Shown here in pieces: positions 21,100 through 34,147 of a DNA stretch of 64,000 nt. Position 1 is the first letter of the stretch. Each line of letters begins with the position of its first letter. The notes under the pieces are model-generated. The model had not been told where the DNA came from and did no database searches. It was given only the letters and a program-made list of their open reading frames with translations. A program made the translations under genes and the position numbers. The stretch spans positions 76,850,391 to 76,914,390 of the forward strand of contig OZ023270.1 in assembly GCA_964006375.1 (NCBI GenBank), given 5' to 3'. The DNA is from Tillus elongatus. Its lineage: Eukaryota > Arthropoda > Insecta > Coleoptera > Cleridae.

Positions 21100-21549
21100 C
21101 CAATCTTATTTTACCCTTGAAGTTCCCCCTCTTTAAAAAAACGCCTTTAAGCCATCCAGGGTTTTGCACTGCAAGGCCGCCGGAGCTATTGCATCGAGAC
21201 TTGTACTTAAATACTACATTTTATTGCGCGCACGGCAAACATGTGCATTCTTAACTCTGCTATAATACTGTCGAAAAGAAGAAAACCGACGGCGTTTTTC
21301 ACGTTTTCCATGTCCATTCGGGTCGTATCACATGTGAAACAAGTGAATAAACCCGTGGAAACAATCGCACGGTGCTAAGTGTGTTGTGTTAACAAATGTC
21401 AGCTGTCAAACTGCAAGAACATTTGAATTAGAAACAGTTGCCGCCCGTGCAGACGTCGCCTCGCTGTGATTAACACAGACGTTTTAGTGGATTTATTTTT
21501 GGTGGCCTGGTGAATTTTCAGTTTGTACGGTTTTTTCCAAACAAGCAAG
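21100..21549 (+). promoter_or_regulatory. CG-richer patch, possible host promoter/5' UTR
   Basis: Unlike its AT-rich surroundings, this stretch has many CG dinucleotides (GCCGCCGGAGC, GCGCGCACGGC, ACCGACGGCG, GCCGCCCGTGCAGACGTCGC) and no similarity to any repeat in the window. It leads directly to a good ATG context at 21550. A promoter plus 5' UTR of a host gene on the plus strand is an inference. No core promoter motif was identified with confidence. Confidence 0.35.
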
Positions 21550-21573
21550 ATGATGAACGCCGACGGAGGGGCG
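21550..21573 (+). CDS. Possible first coding exon of an unidentified host gene
   Basis: AAGATGATGAACGCCGACGG places two ATGs in an acceptable start context after the CG-rich patch. The codons read MMNADGGA and are followed directly by GTGCGTAT, a plausible but not strong splice donor. Without splicing the frame runs into AT-rich sequence and stops after 26 residues. No homologous protein can be named from eight residues, and the next exon is not recognised in the window. If real, the gene has a long first intron filled with repeats. Confidence 0.3.
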
Positions 21574-22476
21574 GTGCGTATTATTTTGTTTTTTTATAAC
21601 AACTTTACATATACTTATCCACAATCATCATGATTCTATATAATTAAAAGAATACTTGTTAAAAATGTACGTATTTCCTGCAAAATTCTAGGAGACTAAT
21701 TTTATTTACTCTATATCTTGATATATAAACAATCAATTTAATGTTTCTTTTATTCTTGTTTATTATTTATAGTTTTTGTAATAAATTGTAACATTATTGG
21801 TTGAAATTTAAAACTTAATGTGCTGTCATATTTCCAGAACTCAATCTATAAATGGCAAACCCTTAATTTATCAAATATGTAGTAGCTTCAATAAAATTTT
21901 ATTAAACATTCAATAAACGCTTAGCTAGAGAATATAGTTTCCAGGTCTACCAGCAACAAATATACTTGCTTTTTTAAATTATATGGTATAAAACTGCGTT
22001 CCTACTCAGAAAATATATCATTTTGAAATTTTATCAAAATTACTGGCTATAGAACAAGGCAATAAAGGTATATTTAATATACTTTCATTCAACATAGTGC
22101 AGTTGCCACAGGTCAGTAATTTTACTCGATTATTTTATTATTGTACCGCTCATAAAAGAGAGGTAAATACAATGAAAACTGCTTGAAACTATGTAATCAT
22201 TTTTACTGAATTACATTTCATAAGAATGATAAAGCACATGAAATTTTTATGTGGTAATAGAGTAATTACCAATAATTCAAAAACTATAACATATGTATGT
22301 GTACAACTAAAAGTTCCACATATTAGGAGGACAAAAACGTCTATCTTCTAGCATTCTCAAATAAGATACGCACTTAATTTTTGCAATGTAAATTGAAATA
22401 CAAAACTTCAAAGATCAAATGCCAGTTTTGGTTGAACCACATGTTTGACATATTTATAAGACCTGTTTTGCTGTTT

Positions 22477-22479
<3 letters not shown>
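21574..22479. other. Unassigned AT-rich sequence (possible intron)
   Basis: Follows the possible splice donor. No open frame, RNA or recognised repeat. Confidence 0.4.

Positions 22480-22561
<82 letters not shown>
22480..22561. repeat. (TA)n microsatellite
   Basis: Pure TA tract without recognised K or H neighbours. Confidence 0.9.
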
Positions 22562-22564
<3 letters not shown>

Positions 22565-23375
22565 TATGATGGAGTCGCACACAAAAACTGCTCGAAAACA
22601 CTTGTTATTTGATTTTATTTTAAGGCGGTAAAATAGGTATATCACTTTCAAAAAAACAAAACTGATTGACACGCAAAGTTATTGCATGAAGATGTAAAAG
22701 AAGGTAAAAACAAAACAGTTAAAGAATGAGGAGTAGATAATTTGGTAACTGAAATAGTTTATTGTAATGACCGGCAGAAATTAAATAGTTTGTAAGGTTA
22801 AGGTCATGTACCAAGTAAAGCGCATGCGTATTGTTTTGAAAATTAAATGCTAGTTTTCAGTAAAGCAACTTTAGAAATTTTCATTTAATTAAATATAAGA
22901 TGAAGGATATTTCTACGTATATTTTTGCAATAACATTTTATTCGATTTTAATTTATACAAAATTTATAGCTATGTTTCGAAATTTAAGCAAGCAAATATA
23001 ACGGCTTGAAAATGCAAGAAAAACATTATAACTGAAGAACATTAAACTTGTGTGTAAAATTTCCAAAAATAAAACACAAAGATTTTTGTGACAGAACAAA
23101 ACTTATTGAGAGACTATTTTAAGCATCTTTAATTTGCTATAATAGTGGGCCAGCGAAATTTCGTTGGATCGACATAAGTGATTAAATGGCAAGGTATAAA
23201 ATAAGTCATATATTTTGAAAAAAAAATTGGTCATCATCAATTTTGTGTTTATAGATTTTTTTTTAACTATTTGACACACTCAGAAATTAAATTTCAATTC
23301 TTGTTTCCTAAAGAGACAATCTTTTTTAAATGCAAACTTGAAACTCAAAATGTTTATATATCTAAATAAAAGATC
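22562..23375. other. Unassigned AT-rich sequence
   Basis: No coding frame or repeat assigned. Confidence 0.45.
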
Positions 23376-23961
<586 letters not shown>

Positions 23962-24112
23962 TGTAAATTGGTTGTTTCTTTTGTAAATAGCTTGGACGAG
24001 TTTGTTGTAAAGCTCGATGCAACCCGTCTTATTTAGATTTTCTTGCGAAAAATGTTTAAATCTTCGAAAATTGTTTTTATCTAATTTTACGCAAATTCCT
24101 TTATTAGTGCAT

Positions 24113-24680
<568 letters not shown>

Positions 24681-24699
24681 GAAGGGAGAACACTAAGTT

Positions 24700-24790
24700 C
24701 TCTACTTAAACCGCGTCCAAGATGATTAATCTGCTGACGTTTCGGATTCAGTTTTGGGGCCATTTTCAAAAGAAAGAGTATGAAAACGTA
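24700..24790 (-). repeat. Fragment of the repeat at 55497-56005
   Basis: AACCGCGTCCAAGATGATTA, CTGACGTTTCGGATTCAGTT and GGGGCCATTTTCAAAAGAAA match 55495-55552. On the minus strand it ends in a GAAACGTCAG-type segment related to the hammerhead-like motifs, but the CUGANGA strand is not preserved. Confidence 0.6.
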
Positions 24791-24812
24791 ATAGCGATAT
24801 AACTTTCCACAC

Positions 24813-25617
<805 letters not shown>

Positions 25618-26025
25618 GTCTGGACACAGCAAGTGCGTTATGTCGCGAATTTACATAGAAACGATCTACGCATTTTTTCACGAACGTTATAATGCCCCAA
25701 GAAGACATAATACTTGTTTGTAAGACTTAGGAGATTTTGTTTGAGATTCAAATATGATGATCTTGTGCTGTTACCTCCAGTGGCACCAAAAAAATGTTAT
25801 ATTAAATGCTTGGGACTTGTTTTTCTGTTAACTTAGAGACCTAAATTTGGGCATATAATGTACATTTTATATATAAGAAACCTGCTTACCAACATTTCGT
25901 TGTCACAGCCTTGTTGCTTTTAATGATACAAAACCTTTCGTGAAAAGAAACCCAAAATTTTCCATATCGATTTACAAAAGGAAGTTACCAGCCAAATTTC
26001 ATTGAGTTATCGGTGTGACATATAG
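25618..26025 (+). mobile_element. Diverged M-to-K repeat without (TA)n
   Basis: It starts GTCTGGACACAGCAAGTGCG. The body keeps AACTTAGAGACCTAAATTTG and GAAAAGAAACCCAAAATTTT. It ends CCAAATTTCATTGAGTTATC then GGTGTGACATA, exactly where the TA tract starts in other copies. Confidence 0.6.
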
Positions 26026-26318
26026 TCTTAGTAAAGGCTATTAACTTCCAAACAAATTTTAGGCGAGGAATAATGCAAGTTACTTGCTAAAACATGCTCT
26101 ATATTTCGCACCCATTTTGGCGTTTCAACGGGAGTCGGCAGCTGAACAATGTAAATAAAAAACTTTTGTGGTCAGAAATATAGAAAGACAGCGAGACATC
26201 CCACAAGCTTGAAGATATATCACATCCAAAAGATACACAAAAGCACAGCACATAACAGGACATCTTATTGAGACTCTAAATATTGGTAACTAAGAATAAC
26301 GACCATTATTACCTCTCA

Positions 26319-26320
<2 letters not shown>

Positions 26321-26403
<83 letters not shown>
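26321..26403. repeat. (TA)n microsatellite
   Basis: Pure TA tract. The sequence to its right (26404-26660) is similar in wording to 59226-59460, including AGCATAGCTT.TTTGTA and ATGTATAATT..AATTA, suggesting a shared repeat next to the tract. Confidence 0.8.
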
Positions 26404-26409
<6 letters not shown>

Positions 26410-26689
26410 AATGTTTTTTTGGAAAGTTTTGATTTGAAAGAAGGAATGGTTTTTGTATTAAATGGATTCTAAATATCCACGGTTGTAGCAGGAATGTTGG
26501 TGGGAATGGGAACCGCAGCTGAAGAAAACTTAAGTTGAGAATTAGAAAGTGACAGCAAAATAATTTGACATTTAGACGTTTCAGAAGAGGCTGTTCAAAA
26601 TCGTGTCCTAGTGCAAGCACAAGCATAGCTTTTTTGTACGACATAATGTATAATTTGAATTAATGTGTGTGGGTGTTTTGTTTCTTTAA

Positions 26690-27025
26690 CGTCGGCACAT
26701 TTCCGCGACTATGGCCAATCACCGACGCCAGGGAGCAGTTTCACCTCACTATCCTGGAAATTTTGCCGAACCCCTGCCTTTCTGTAAGGAGGGTAGGGAT
26801 CTTTAACGTGCCCAACATCGCATGGACACGGGACCGACGGCTTTACGCCCCCTCCGAAGGGCGGAAAGTGCAGACATTTAACTTGCTTAAATACAATGCC
26901 AGAACCTAGGTTGGTGTTAATTTTACAGTTTGTACTGAAAAAGTGAGAGAAGTACCCTGGGATCGAACCCAGTACCCTTCGGTTCAAAGGCACACGTTCT
27001 TACTCCTAAACCACCGAGGTTCTCT
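26690..27025 (-). mobile_element. tRNA-derived SINE, copy 3
   Basis: On the minus strand it starts AGAACCTCGGTGGTTTAGGA, with B box GGGTTCGATCCCA intact. It runs through the same body as copy 2 and ends in the CGACGTTAAAG region. The match to copy 2 is high along the whole 336 bp. A TA tract follows at 27064. Confidence 0.85.
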
Positions 27026-27061
27026 AATTTGAATTAATAATATATTATATACATTATATAC

Positions 27062-27063
<2 letters not shown>

Positions 27064-27155
<92 letters not shown>
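27064..27155. repeat. (TA)n microsatellite
   Basis: TA tract right of SINE copy 3, preceded by ATTATATACATTATATACATT. Confidence 0.9.
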
Positions 27156-27157
<2 letters not shown>

Positions 27158-27310
27158 AAAAAAAATTAATGAGCGGTAACGAGGACCAAGGGGGCCAGTT
27201 TCACATTTTGTGTGATTATATATTTATATGCTTAACTGATCATTACAGAAATCAAAATAGAAAAGTCGCGATCATTAGTGAATTATTTCTACAGAATTTT
27301 ACTAAAAGTG

Positions 27311-27614
27311 CGGACGCAGCGAGTGCATTATGGCAGCGAATTTTCATTAAATGCATCCAATTTAAATAACTTAATTTGCCATTATCCTAGAATGTTTAAT
27401 TTTCGTATATGATGTGTCTCTAACAGAGTGACACATGTCCAAAATTTCATCAAGCTAGCTTGCGTATTTGTGAATATACAAATATATTTGTAAAAAACTT
27501 TTTTTTAAATAACCCGATTGGACTGGGTAAGGAACGCATCCAAGCTATTAACAAAAGAAATACACCTGTCAAGTTTCATCAAACAAATAGCTGCGTGTGA
27601 TCAGATTAAACTAG

Positions 27615-27670
<56 letters not shown>
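27311..27670 (+). mobile_element. M-K repeat ending in (GA)n instead of (TA)n
   Basis: M is CGGACGCAGCGAGTGCATTA. K is GGTAAGGAACGCATCCAAGC to GTCAAGTTTCATCAAAC. Where other copies enter (TA)n, this one has a ~50-bp (GA)n tract at 27620-27670. No H follows. Confidence 0.7.
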
Positions 27671-27672
<2 letters not shown>

Positions 27673-28110
27673 TGGCTTTGAATTTTCAATACCATGAACG
27701 TGAAGAATGTGAAGCTCAATATTTATACATAATGAAAAGTCGTTCCAGATTGCTTTTAAATAAATTAAATCACTGTCATTAAATTTTTTATTTACAACAC
27801 ACAATGTCTGAGTTTTTGCAATAACTTCCATTGTTTAGATTTTTATCTACTATTTATTTTAAATAGCATAGCAGTATAGATAACGTCATCTGTCTTTGTC
27901 CAACAGTGTAGATATTGGATTACAGAATCTGAAGTGATGTCCAGGATTATTTTACTATTAATTTCGAAAAACTTTATTTTCCATTGATCAAACGACTTGA
28001 AAATTGGTACACAACCACGTCTGTCTATGTTCTTTTAAGTTGTAAATTTTTGTTTCAATCACTTACAAAATTTAAAGGATATTGCGTTTTAAGAAGTATG
28101 TTTTAACTTT
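27671..28110. other. Unassigned AT-rich sequence
   Basis: A minus-strand 76-codon frame (27601-27831) is partly (GA)n-encoded Leu-Ser and is not credible as a gene. Confidence 0.5.
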
Positions 28111-28119
28111 TTTATTAAG

Positions 28120-28535
<416 letters not shown>

Positions 28536-28640
28536 ATTTAAATTAGTTTGTATAGGAAACCATATCGGTTCGTTTATATACATACAAGTAAATTAGTACA
28601 GGCAATAGAGAATTTGTTTCTGCATTTAACTACAGGAGTT

Positions 28641-29130
28641 TTTTTTTTTGATAGATAGGTTGTAAATGACGTACCGAATGTAAAAACACAAAATCCTGAC
28701 AAATTAGGAGGGCGGAAGTGCCGCCATTTTGAGAAAAACCGTTTCGGCCTACATCTCTGTAACCGTCCACTTTAGGCCAAAAATTGTAATGACCTTTATT
28801 GTAGATAATTGCATTTCTCATCTTTTTTTGTGAAATATTTTTTTTTTGTATCTTACAACTTATAGGACTATTAGCATTCATTTATTGACTTTTTTACCTA
28901 TATCTTTGTTAATAATTGTTTAAAAAATAAAATGCTTATAACTTAACTTTTTAATCGACAAATTTTCTATAACTTTTACTAAAACTTTTTTTTCTCAAAT
29001 TAATATTAGTGAATTTTCTTAAAAAAAAACACTGAGGAGACCCCGACTTTTGAATTTTGATTTTTTTTTCAAATGTGAGTTAATTATGCCCCCTAGAACA
29101 CATATCCAGGGTCAGTTTCAATTTTTATAT

Positions 29131-29227
<97 letters not shown>

Positions 29228-30090
29228 AACGATAACTCAAAAAATAATGGGCCAATTTTGATTAAATTTGGTGAATACCATCCTTGTGCAAGTGGCTTGG
29301 TAAGTTCGTTAGCCAGGAAAATCGGCCCAGGTTTTTGTTTTTTCTTTCAAAAATATCATATCTCTGGAAATAACAAAGTAAGGGCAACCAAATTTGGTTC
29401 GACGGCTTATATGATAATAGGTAAATTACCTACCAAAATTTAGTTTTGTGGGTTAAAAGATGAAAAAGTTATAGGCATTTAAAGAAAAGTAAATTGGGGT
29501 TTTCCCCAAAACGTCAAAGTCGCAATTTAAAACGTCAAAATTGGCAATATTTATGCAAAGAACCTGAAACTAATATAAGCTATGGAAAAAAAATGTCTCA
29601 ACACGAATGTTTTGCAAAGCCTGAAGTCTTAGCTTCAACCGTCATTGTCCTTCATTTTACTAAAATATTTCCAGAAAAAATTGTCGATTGAAAAGTGCAA
29701 CATTTATTTATAACTTTAAAAATATTGATTTGAGAAAAAAGATTTCAATAGAAGTTGTAGGAAATTTGTCGATTGAAAAGTTATGTTATAAGCATTTTAT
29801 TTCTTAAACAATTATTAACCAATATATAGGTAAAAAAGCCAATAAATGAATGCTAATACACGTATAAGTTGTAAACGGTGAGTGATACAAAAAAAAATTC
29901 AACAAAAAAGATGAAAAATGCAATTATCTACAATAAAGGTCATTACCATTTTTGGCCTAAAGTGCACGGTTACGGAGATATAGGCCGAAACGGTTTTTCT
30001 CAAAATGGCGGCACTTCGGCCCTCCTAATTTGTAAGGATTTTGTGTTTTTACATTCAGTACGTCATTCTGAACCTATCTATCAAAAAAAA
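28641..30090. mobile_element. 1.45-kb structure with ~350-bp inverted arms
   Basis: The left arm 28641-29005 and right arm 29719-30090 are reverse complements. They share TTGATAGATAGGTT, AAAATCCTGACAAATTAGGA-type sequence, AAATGGCGGCACTTCGGCC-type sequence, CCTTTATTGTAGATAATTGC and TTGTCGATTGAAAAGTTA. The spacer is a B-form copy (28990-29718). The right arm abuts an M terminus at 30090 without a gap. Long inverted arms suggest a TIR element carrying the B repeat, or an inverted duplication. Confidence 0.75.
28990..29718 (-). mobile_element. B-form repeat between the inverted arms
   Basis: On the plus strand, H comes first (ATTAGTGAATTTTCTTAAAA, GCCCCCTAGAACACATATCC), then (TA)n at 29133-29224. 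Reversed K follows (GATAACTCAAAAAATAATGG, AGTTCGTTAGCCAGGAAAAT), then B body (AAGGGCAACCAAATTTGG, GTCAAAGTCGCAATTTAAAA, GTCATTGTCCTTCATTTTAC). Confidence 0.8.
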
Positions 30091-30420
30091 GTCTGGACGC
30101 AGCAAGTGCGTTATGGTAGTGAATTTTCATAGAAATGATCGGGCACGAAATATTTTTTTATAACTTTTTTTTCTTTTAACATAGAAATATATATTTTGGT
30201 ATATAGTTTCCTTTTAATGTCGTAAACTTAAGGACCAAATTTGGTTACCATAGCTTTCCTATTTTTTGAGATAAAATTTTTTTTCGAAAGAAAACCCAAA
30301 ATTTTCCTGGAAAACCTGGACCGATTTTCCTGGATAACAAACTTATCCAAGCCACTTACAAAATGAAGGCACATGCTAAATTTTATCAAAATCGGTCCAT
30401 GATTTTTTGAGTTATCGGTG

Positions 30421-30509
<89 letters not shown>
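30091..30509 (+). mobile_element. M-K-(TA)n repeat, H missing
   Basis: M is TCTGGACGCAGCAAGTGCGT. K is TTTTCCTGGATAACAAACTT to TTTTGAGTTATCGGTGTAAT. The TA tract is at 30423-30509, then CATTTTATTTATCTGTC, which is not H. Confidence 0.8.
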
Positions 30510-30512
<3 letters not shown>

Positions 30513-30854
30513 TTTATTTATCTGTCAAAAAGAGAAGCTTCAAAATTTAAGTGAAAAGAAAATTTAAAATTACACTGTGTTTTCGTTAACAAAATAGTAT
30601 GGAAATTGCTTAACAAGAAAGGAGATACAGTTTAACAAAACTGGAAGTGTTAGCCACTGACGGAACTATACTGGGGAGGAGTGAAAATAAATTACAATTA
30701 CACTGTCAAACAGACAGTTTTTAAACACGACTTTGGATGAAAATATTATTTTATATACTAAGCTTTAAAATTGTACATTTAATACAGCCACAAGCCTAAG
30801 CTTATTTGTATTGTACATTGTAAAATTTATGTCAGAAATAAATAAGTAATAATA

Positions 30855-31000
30855 TACATATAAAAATTGAAACTGACTCCGGATATGGGTTCTAGGTGTC
30901 CTATATCGCGCTCATTTGAAGAAATTTTTTCAAAATTCAAAAGTCGAGTTCTCCTCATTAGTGAATTTTTTCTAAGAAAATTCACTAAAAAAATAACTCC
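30855..31000 (+). repeat. Solo H segment with palindrome
   Basis: ATATAAAAATTGAAACTGAC, GGATATGGGTTCTAGGTGTC and the palindrome TTAGTGAATTTTTTCTAAGA form an H that is not preceded by a TA tract. Confidence 0.8.
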
Positions 31001-32143
31001 TGTAGTTTAGTGCATTATGGACAAAAGTAACGGGTTCCTCTATTGCCTGTACTAAATGAATAGTTTTATCTACAGATACTTTTGTTCCTTGATATAATGA
31101 ATTCTGTTACGCAACCAGTATCCCACTAGTTGATAATTCCAATCGAAATAAGTGAATAAGATGGCTGACCAAATATTTACTCTCTCATCATCGTTACCTA
31201 TACAAAACCGGTAAAAATAATCGACATATTTGTCTTCGATTTTCTATAAATATTTGAAGCGAATTTCCTTCTATGTTCCCACAAACTACATAACGCACTA
31301 AACATGATGGCAATTATATATTTAATTAAGTAAAAACATAAATTACCTGTACATGAAAGTGAGTACATTGGAGGTATAGAAAAGAGAGAGAAAGAGATAA
31401 GTTCTTGTACTTATATTCTTACAATCTATGACTATATACGCGCCTTGTCTTTAAAGAACAGCCATCCGAAGCAACATTTCATATTTCTTATTAAGTTCTT
31501 CGTGCGTCATAAACCAATATGGTTCTAATTGGTATTACCTTTAGAGACTATTTTCCGCTAGATGGTAAATGAGTTATGCCGTAGTGTACAGTGAGTGCTT
31601 TTTATTCGTTTTGCCGCAAAAAGAACCGAAGTCGAGATTTTCTATATCAAGACTGACCTTACCCATATCATTGTAGAGAAATTATTTAACCTGATGGTGT
31701 GTGTTGTACTTGTATAGGTAGCAACATCGGGGCCATATCTTGAAAAGACCTTAAAATTGTTTAATAACCATGTAACTGTTTCGATGAAGAACAAGAAATA
31801 CCATCTTCACATTATAAAGGTGATGTCGCCTTGTCGTCGCGACTATAATGCTTTGTCTTCAGCATTTCACTGTATATTTTGCGCTGCATCAACTACGCAA
31901 AGTTTTCCTCTTGGTAGGTCTATTTTCCTTTCCGAAGAAGGTGTCCTCTAAGTATTTTTTTCAGAAAGTTATTATGTGTCAAAATATTTCCAACAAAATT
32001 TGCGTTGATCTTCCCAATTTCTTTTCGTAATAATTGTTCTTCTCCTACATCTTCTAGTACACTTTTATTTGTTTTTCTATCCGTGTATTATTTATCTTTC
32101 TACCAGTACCTTGCCTTTCTTCGGGTCCATATTTTAAAATGTT
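31001..32143. other. Unassigned, possibly single-copy region
   Basis: Includes a short GA-rich patch at 31381-31400. Overlapping frames at 31757-32030 have no recognisable motif. No repeat matched. Confidence 0.4.
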
Positions 32144-32200
32144 CTGGACGCAGCAAGTGCATTATAGTAGTGAATTTTCATAAGAATTGTACACTATTAG
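32144..32200 (+). repeat. M terminus stub
   Basis: TTCTGGACGCAGCAAGTGCA through GTGAATTTTCATAAGAATTG, truncated by the hammerhead-like repeat at 32205. Confidence 0.8.
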
Positions 32201-32204
32201 AAAT

Positions 32205-32300
32205 ATTTTCATCCTCTGGTGACGCAAACTTGGTTAGCGAAACGATCGTTAGGTCTTTTAAAATGTGTTGTGGTGATTTGTGTTCTCCAACTGGGCTTGT
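32205..32300 (+). repeat. Hammerhead-bearing repeat segment
   Basis: The core 32214-32250 reads CTCTGGTGACGC, AACTTGGTTAGC, GAAACGATCGTT. Followed by GTGTTGTGGTGATTTGTGTT, it is the reverse complement of 43400-43485 and also matches 14075-14115. GCTAAC/GTTAGC is the expected stem II, although one arm has a change here. Confidence 0.55.
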
Positions 32301-32830
32301 CAGAAAGCTGAAAACGTGGAATGGAGCCTTCTGGAAATATTACAGTTTTGTATATGTTGTTAAATAGCTCCAGCGTGATTTTGATAGATTCTCTCTGCAT
32401 CAATTTGAGCAGCTCCATAGAAATCTCGTCGTGTCCACTAGCCTTTCCATCTTTGACCTGCTTGTGCGCATATTCTATTTCTTATATCGTTATTTCAGGT
32501 CCCGTGCCGTCTGTGTATTCATCTTGGGGCTCTCCTCTGTTTTTGTCCTGAATAGGTTATGTCACGTACTCTGTCCACCTACCCAGTTTCTGTAGCACAT
32601 CTGTTATTAGTGTACCATTGGCGTCTCTTAGTTGTCTCGAATGTCCAGATTTTCTCTTTCCTGCCATTTCGTCTAGTTCTTCAACTTCCTGATATTTGTC
32701 ACTCAACCAGTTCTCTTTGGCTTCCTCTATTTTTCTCTTTGTCAATATATCTGTGGACTTGTAGTTGGTTGGATCACGTGTTTTGAATGACCTTTTTGGT
32801 TAGTTAGGCAAGATATGCCTTCATGAGTAG
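32257..32830 (-). pseudogene. RTE-type LINE RT N-terminal fragment
   Basis: The minus strand shows KRKIEEAKENWLSDKYQEVE, RQLRDANGTLITDVLQKL and GRWTEYV. After a frame slip it reads IEYAHKQVKDGKASGHDEI, MELLKLMQRESIKITLELFN and IYKTVIFPEG. This is the linker and start of the RT (motifs 0 to 2: ..A...MK.GKA.G.D.I..ELLK...) as in RTE/BovB-type LINEs. The palm core including YADD is missing. It is cut at its 3' side by the repeat at 32205-32300. It may belong with the endonuclease fragment at 39510-39951. Confidence 0.7.
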
Positions 32831-33729
32831 TTTTTTGGCAGTTGTTTGGTACCTTCGTTTTAGGGTTTGGAATATAACCAAATGCGTTATAAAAAAATGG
32901 GGGTTTGTAAAGTGTTTTTCACTGTTTTGGGCCCCTAGATAATCTCTATCTCTATTGATTTATTCAAATGCATTAAATTTGAAGTAACTGAAGGGATCTC
33001 AAATCCGGTTCTGTTTTTCTAGTACCAGTCCAGAGCAGAAATTCAGAAATATCACAACGTCTAACACGTTAAACAATCCCAGTGAGCCATTCGACAAAAC
33101 GCACACGCAAATTGCTATCCCATTTAATGGTCATTATGCTACCGACCAACGAAGGAATTAATGCTGTACGTTATTCGCCTCATAATTTCTTCTCTTTTCT
33201 GTCGCTAGCCCTGTTAGATGGTTTCTGGCCATCTCATCTAGTTTATGGATTAATTGTAGACATGTGAGAGTAGCGTACATACACGTATGTTATGTGACGG
33301 TAACCAGTTAGTTAGCGGATTGGGGGATATAATGGCGCCCGTCTGGCTTTATTATTGCATTCTCCATGCAATATCCAGGACTCAGTTTATTCTTTGGTTT
33401 TTATGATAACATTATTTGTTATGAAGGAAGTCATGCTTGGATGATTAATTCAAAATGTACTTTGCGATTTTTTCCAATTTTAAATGTAAATTGTTTGTTA
33501 AAGTTGCGAACCGTTTGTAGCCACTTATTACTTTGGCCTACAGAATCCGTTTGTTCGTAGAAATTGTTCCAAATTATACTTAGATTCTAAAACCCTTAAA
33601 AAGAATGTAAGTTTCTTGTACGTGAACTTGTATGTATTCAAGAACAGCTGTATTGGAAATCTAAGTTTTTTACAGTACTTGCCTTATAATCACAAAAAAC
33701 GTGATGGCCATTTCTTGTACAATTTTCGC
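32831..33729. other. Unassigned sequence 5' of the full-length LINE
   Basis: No convincing gene or repeat. Together with 38989-39500 it is the pre-insertion DNA split by the LINE. Confidence 0.4.
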
Positions 33730-34147
33730 AATAACCCAACTTGGGGTTAAGGAGTCGCGGGCCAAAGGACTCCAGGGGGCAAGCTGAGGAAGTGGAAATA
33801 ACAACATAAACTTCCGATGAAGCTTTCCCCAAGACCGTCATGCGCGGTAAAAATCCGCATCCTGCACGAGGTGACCCTGCTAATAACTAAACATGACGGA
33901 TCTAGACAAGGAGGTCGAACTAAACTCCCCCAATCTACGGTGTCACGTGACCCGTGCCTATGGATGGATGGCACTAGGGCGATGGTGTCGTGAACGGAAC
34001 CTCTGGAGTACCAGGCAACCCTCCAGAGTAACCCGCCTTGCACCACACAGGGGGTTCTGATGGTGTGGACAGTATTTCCCCCATTCTCGTGGGAACAACA
34101 TTAAAATTATAAATACATATAAAACCAAAACCAATGAGGCTCGAGGA

